The translations under genes were made by a program, and so were the position numbers. Of a DNA stretch of 14,902 nt, positions 13,617-14,902 are shown one piece after another. Below the pieces are notes generated by a model that was not told the DNA's origin, did no database searches, and saw only the letters and a program-made list of their open reading frames with translations. Position 1 is the first letter of the stretch; the number at the start of each line of letters is the position of its first letter. Source of the stretch: Rhodobacterales bacterium UBA7416 (GTDB lineage Bacteria; Pseudomonadota; Alphaproteobacteria; Rhodobacterales; Rhodobacteraceae); assembly GCA_002469545.1 (NCBI GenBank), contig DKMK01000046.1:1-14902 (forward strand), in the 5' to 3' direction.

Positions 13617-14902
13617 GCGCGTGTCTTTTTGGGAGGCTTGGCTTGCGAACGTTTTTGGCTCGGTAACGGGCCATATTCGTTTGCGCCCAATGACAACGCT
13701 TTTTGCATTACATCCTTGGCAATCGGTGCGGCCGCTTTTGAACCGCCACCACCATGTTCAACAATCACCGAAATTGCATACCGCGGATTGTCAAAGGGTG
13801 CGAACCCAACAAACAGCGCATGATCTCGGCGGTTCCACGGCAGGTCTTTGTTTTTCGTCACACCGCGATCACGTTCGGCCTTGGTAATAAACCGCACCTG
13901 ACTGGTACCCGTTTTTCCAGCCATCTGCTCGCCACCAGATAAACGTGATCGATACGCTGTGCCGCGCGGATGATTGGAAACGTCATACATGCCGGCGCGC
14001 ACCATATCCAAATGTGCAGGATTGAAATCCAGCTTTTCCGTACCCGTTACAGGCGTCAACTTGTTGTCAAACATGTTCAAAAGACGCGGCGTGATCTGGT
14101 TTCCGGACGCAATCCGCGCCGTCATCGTCGCCAATTGCAGGGGTGACGCCAAAACAAATCCTTGACCAATACCCGCATTGGCCGTGTCACCAATAAACCA
14201 ATCCTCTTTCTTATTGACGCGTTTCCACTCTTTGGTGGGCATCAATCCCGTTCGCACTGCAGGCAAAGGCAAATCAGGTTTTTGACCCAATCCCAATGCG
14301 CGCGCGGTCTTTGTAATATTTTCGATACCAACCCGTATCGCCATCTCATAAAAATAAACGTCACACGAATAACGCAATGCTTCGCGCAGGTTCACATTTC
14401 CATGCCCACGACGACGCCAACAGTGGAATTTACGCCCGTTAACATCCTTGTGGCCTGGGCAATAAACATCCTCGCGCTCATTGGCGACACCATGTGTCAG
14501 CGCGGCCATCGCAACAACCATTTTAAACGTTGATCCAGGGGGGTATAAACCCTGAACGGTTTTATTCGCCAATGGCCGAAACTCGTTTTCATTTAGCGCT
14601 CGCCAGTCAGCAACGGAAATACCATTTACGAATTTATTGGGATCAAATGTCGGTGCGGATGCCAATGCCAATATGTCCCCATTGTTCACATCCATAACAA
14701 CAGTCGCGGCACTTTCACCTTGCATGCGTTCCATTGCGAACCGCTGTAACTCTGGCCCCGTGGTCAATTGCAAATTGATACCGGGCGCACTGGCTTGTCC
14801 GTCCAGCTCCCGCATCACGCGGCCTACGGCATTCACTTCGATCCGCTTTAAACCAGCTTTCCCACGTAATGGTCGTTCGATTTCAGCCTCAACACCATTT
14901 TT
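13613..14902 (-). CDS. mrdA: Penicillin-binding protein 2, elongasome transpeptidase (5' part outside window)
   Basis: Class B PBP that crosslinks peptidoglycan in the periplasm with RodA. The frame is open at the right edge; 429 C-terminal residues are visible, so the cytoplasmic tail, membrane anchor and part of the pedestal domain are missing. Counting the first visible residue as 1, the catalytic STFK is at 124-127, the second motif SCD at 179-181, and KTG at 330-332. Cys148 (CPG), Cys161 (HCWRR), His167 (GHG) and Cys180 (SCD) lie where a zinc site has been reported in PBP2 of other Gram-negatives. The tail after the transpeptidase domain is basic and Lys/Pro-rich (QKRSQAKPPKKTRA). The GTG at 14836 is not the start, since the frame continues upstream with PBP2-like sequence (ERPLRGKAGLKRIEV). 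The stop overlaps rodA by ATGA. Confidence 0.95.
   Translation of the reverse strand, partial: KNGVEAEIERPLRGKAGLKRIEVNAVGRVMRELDGQASAPGINLQLTTGPELQRFAMERMQGESAATVVMDVNNGDILALASAPTFDPNKFVNGISVADWRALNENEFRPLANKTVQGLYPPGSTFKMVVAMAALTHGVANEREDVYCPGHKDVNGRKFHCWRRRGHGNVNLREALRYSCDVYFYEMAIRVGIENITKTARALGLGQKPDLPLPAVRTGLMPTKEWKRVNKKEDWFIGDTANAGIGQGFVLASPLQLATMTARIASGNQITPRLLNMFDNKLTPVTGTEKLDFNPAHLDMVRAGMYDVSNHPRGTAYRSRLSGGEQMAGKTGTSQVRFITKAERDRGVTKNKDLPWNRRDHALFVGFAPFDNPRYAISVIVEHGGGGSKAAAPIAKDVMQKALSLGANEYGPLPSQKRSQAKPPKKTRA

Noticed and set aside
14834..14836. GTG as the start of PBP2
   Set aside because: The same frame stays open to the window edge with recognisable PBP2 sequence upstream, so the real start is outside.
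1..14902. Mobile elements, CRISPR, tRNA/rRNA, toxin-antitoxin or defence genes
   Set aside because: Looked for direct-repeat arrays, transposase-like frames and compact RNA genes; nothing supportable was seen.

Overview
The window looks like chromosome of an alphaproteobacterium with roughly half G+C by eye. The order Gram-negative PBP2 - RodA - glyoxylate/hydroxypyruvate reductase A - SseB-like protein - small Fe-S uracil-DNA glycosylase, and the character of these proteins, suggest a lower-GC member of the Rhodobacterales. This placement rests on remembered family resemblance, not on a search. No tRNA, rRNA, CRISPR array, insertion sequence or phage gene was seen. Coding density is very high.

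Layout. (1) 1-1854, minus strand: the first two genes of a capsule-type polysaccharide export operon, a KpsT-like ATPase followed by a KpsE-like inner-membrane protein that runs off the left edge. (2) 1855-2063: a 209-bp divergent control region with weak promoter candidates and an inverted repeat. (3) 2064-10081, plus strand: one tightly packed ten-gene operon for a multisubunit cation/proton antiporter of Mrp type: MrpE, MrpF, MrpG, a stand-alone MbhD/MbhE-like protein (the C-terminal part of MrpA), MrpB, MrpC, two MrpD/NuoL-type subunits, two small proteins (106 and 115 residues), and a third, longer MrpD/NuoL-type subunit. Nearly all junctions overlap by 1-8 bases. (4) 10111-10686, minus: a probable Fe-S uracil-DNA glycosylase, convergent with the antiporter operon across a possible hairpin terminator. 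(5) 10769-11545, plus: an SseB-family protein, whose end overlaps the end of (6) 11542-14902, minus: a cell-elongation operon, PBP2 (5' end outside the window) - RodA - reductase, with overlapping junctions.

How the parts work together. The antiporter genes should build one large membrane complex exchanging cytoplasmic Na+ or K+ for protons. All three large subunits keep the Glu and Lys residues that carry protons in complex I-like antiporters. The architecture resembles the ion-pumping half of archaeal Mbh/Mrp-type complexes more than the classical seven-gene Mrp, because no full-length MrpA is present. PBP2 and RodA form the transpeptidase/glycosyltransferase pair of the elongasome. The capsule genes would move a polysaccharide across the envelope.

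The best candidates for something undescribed are the two small proteins embedded in the antiporter operon and the three-large-subunit architecture itself. Most other genes are ordinary housekeeping genes.
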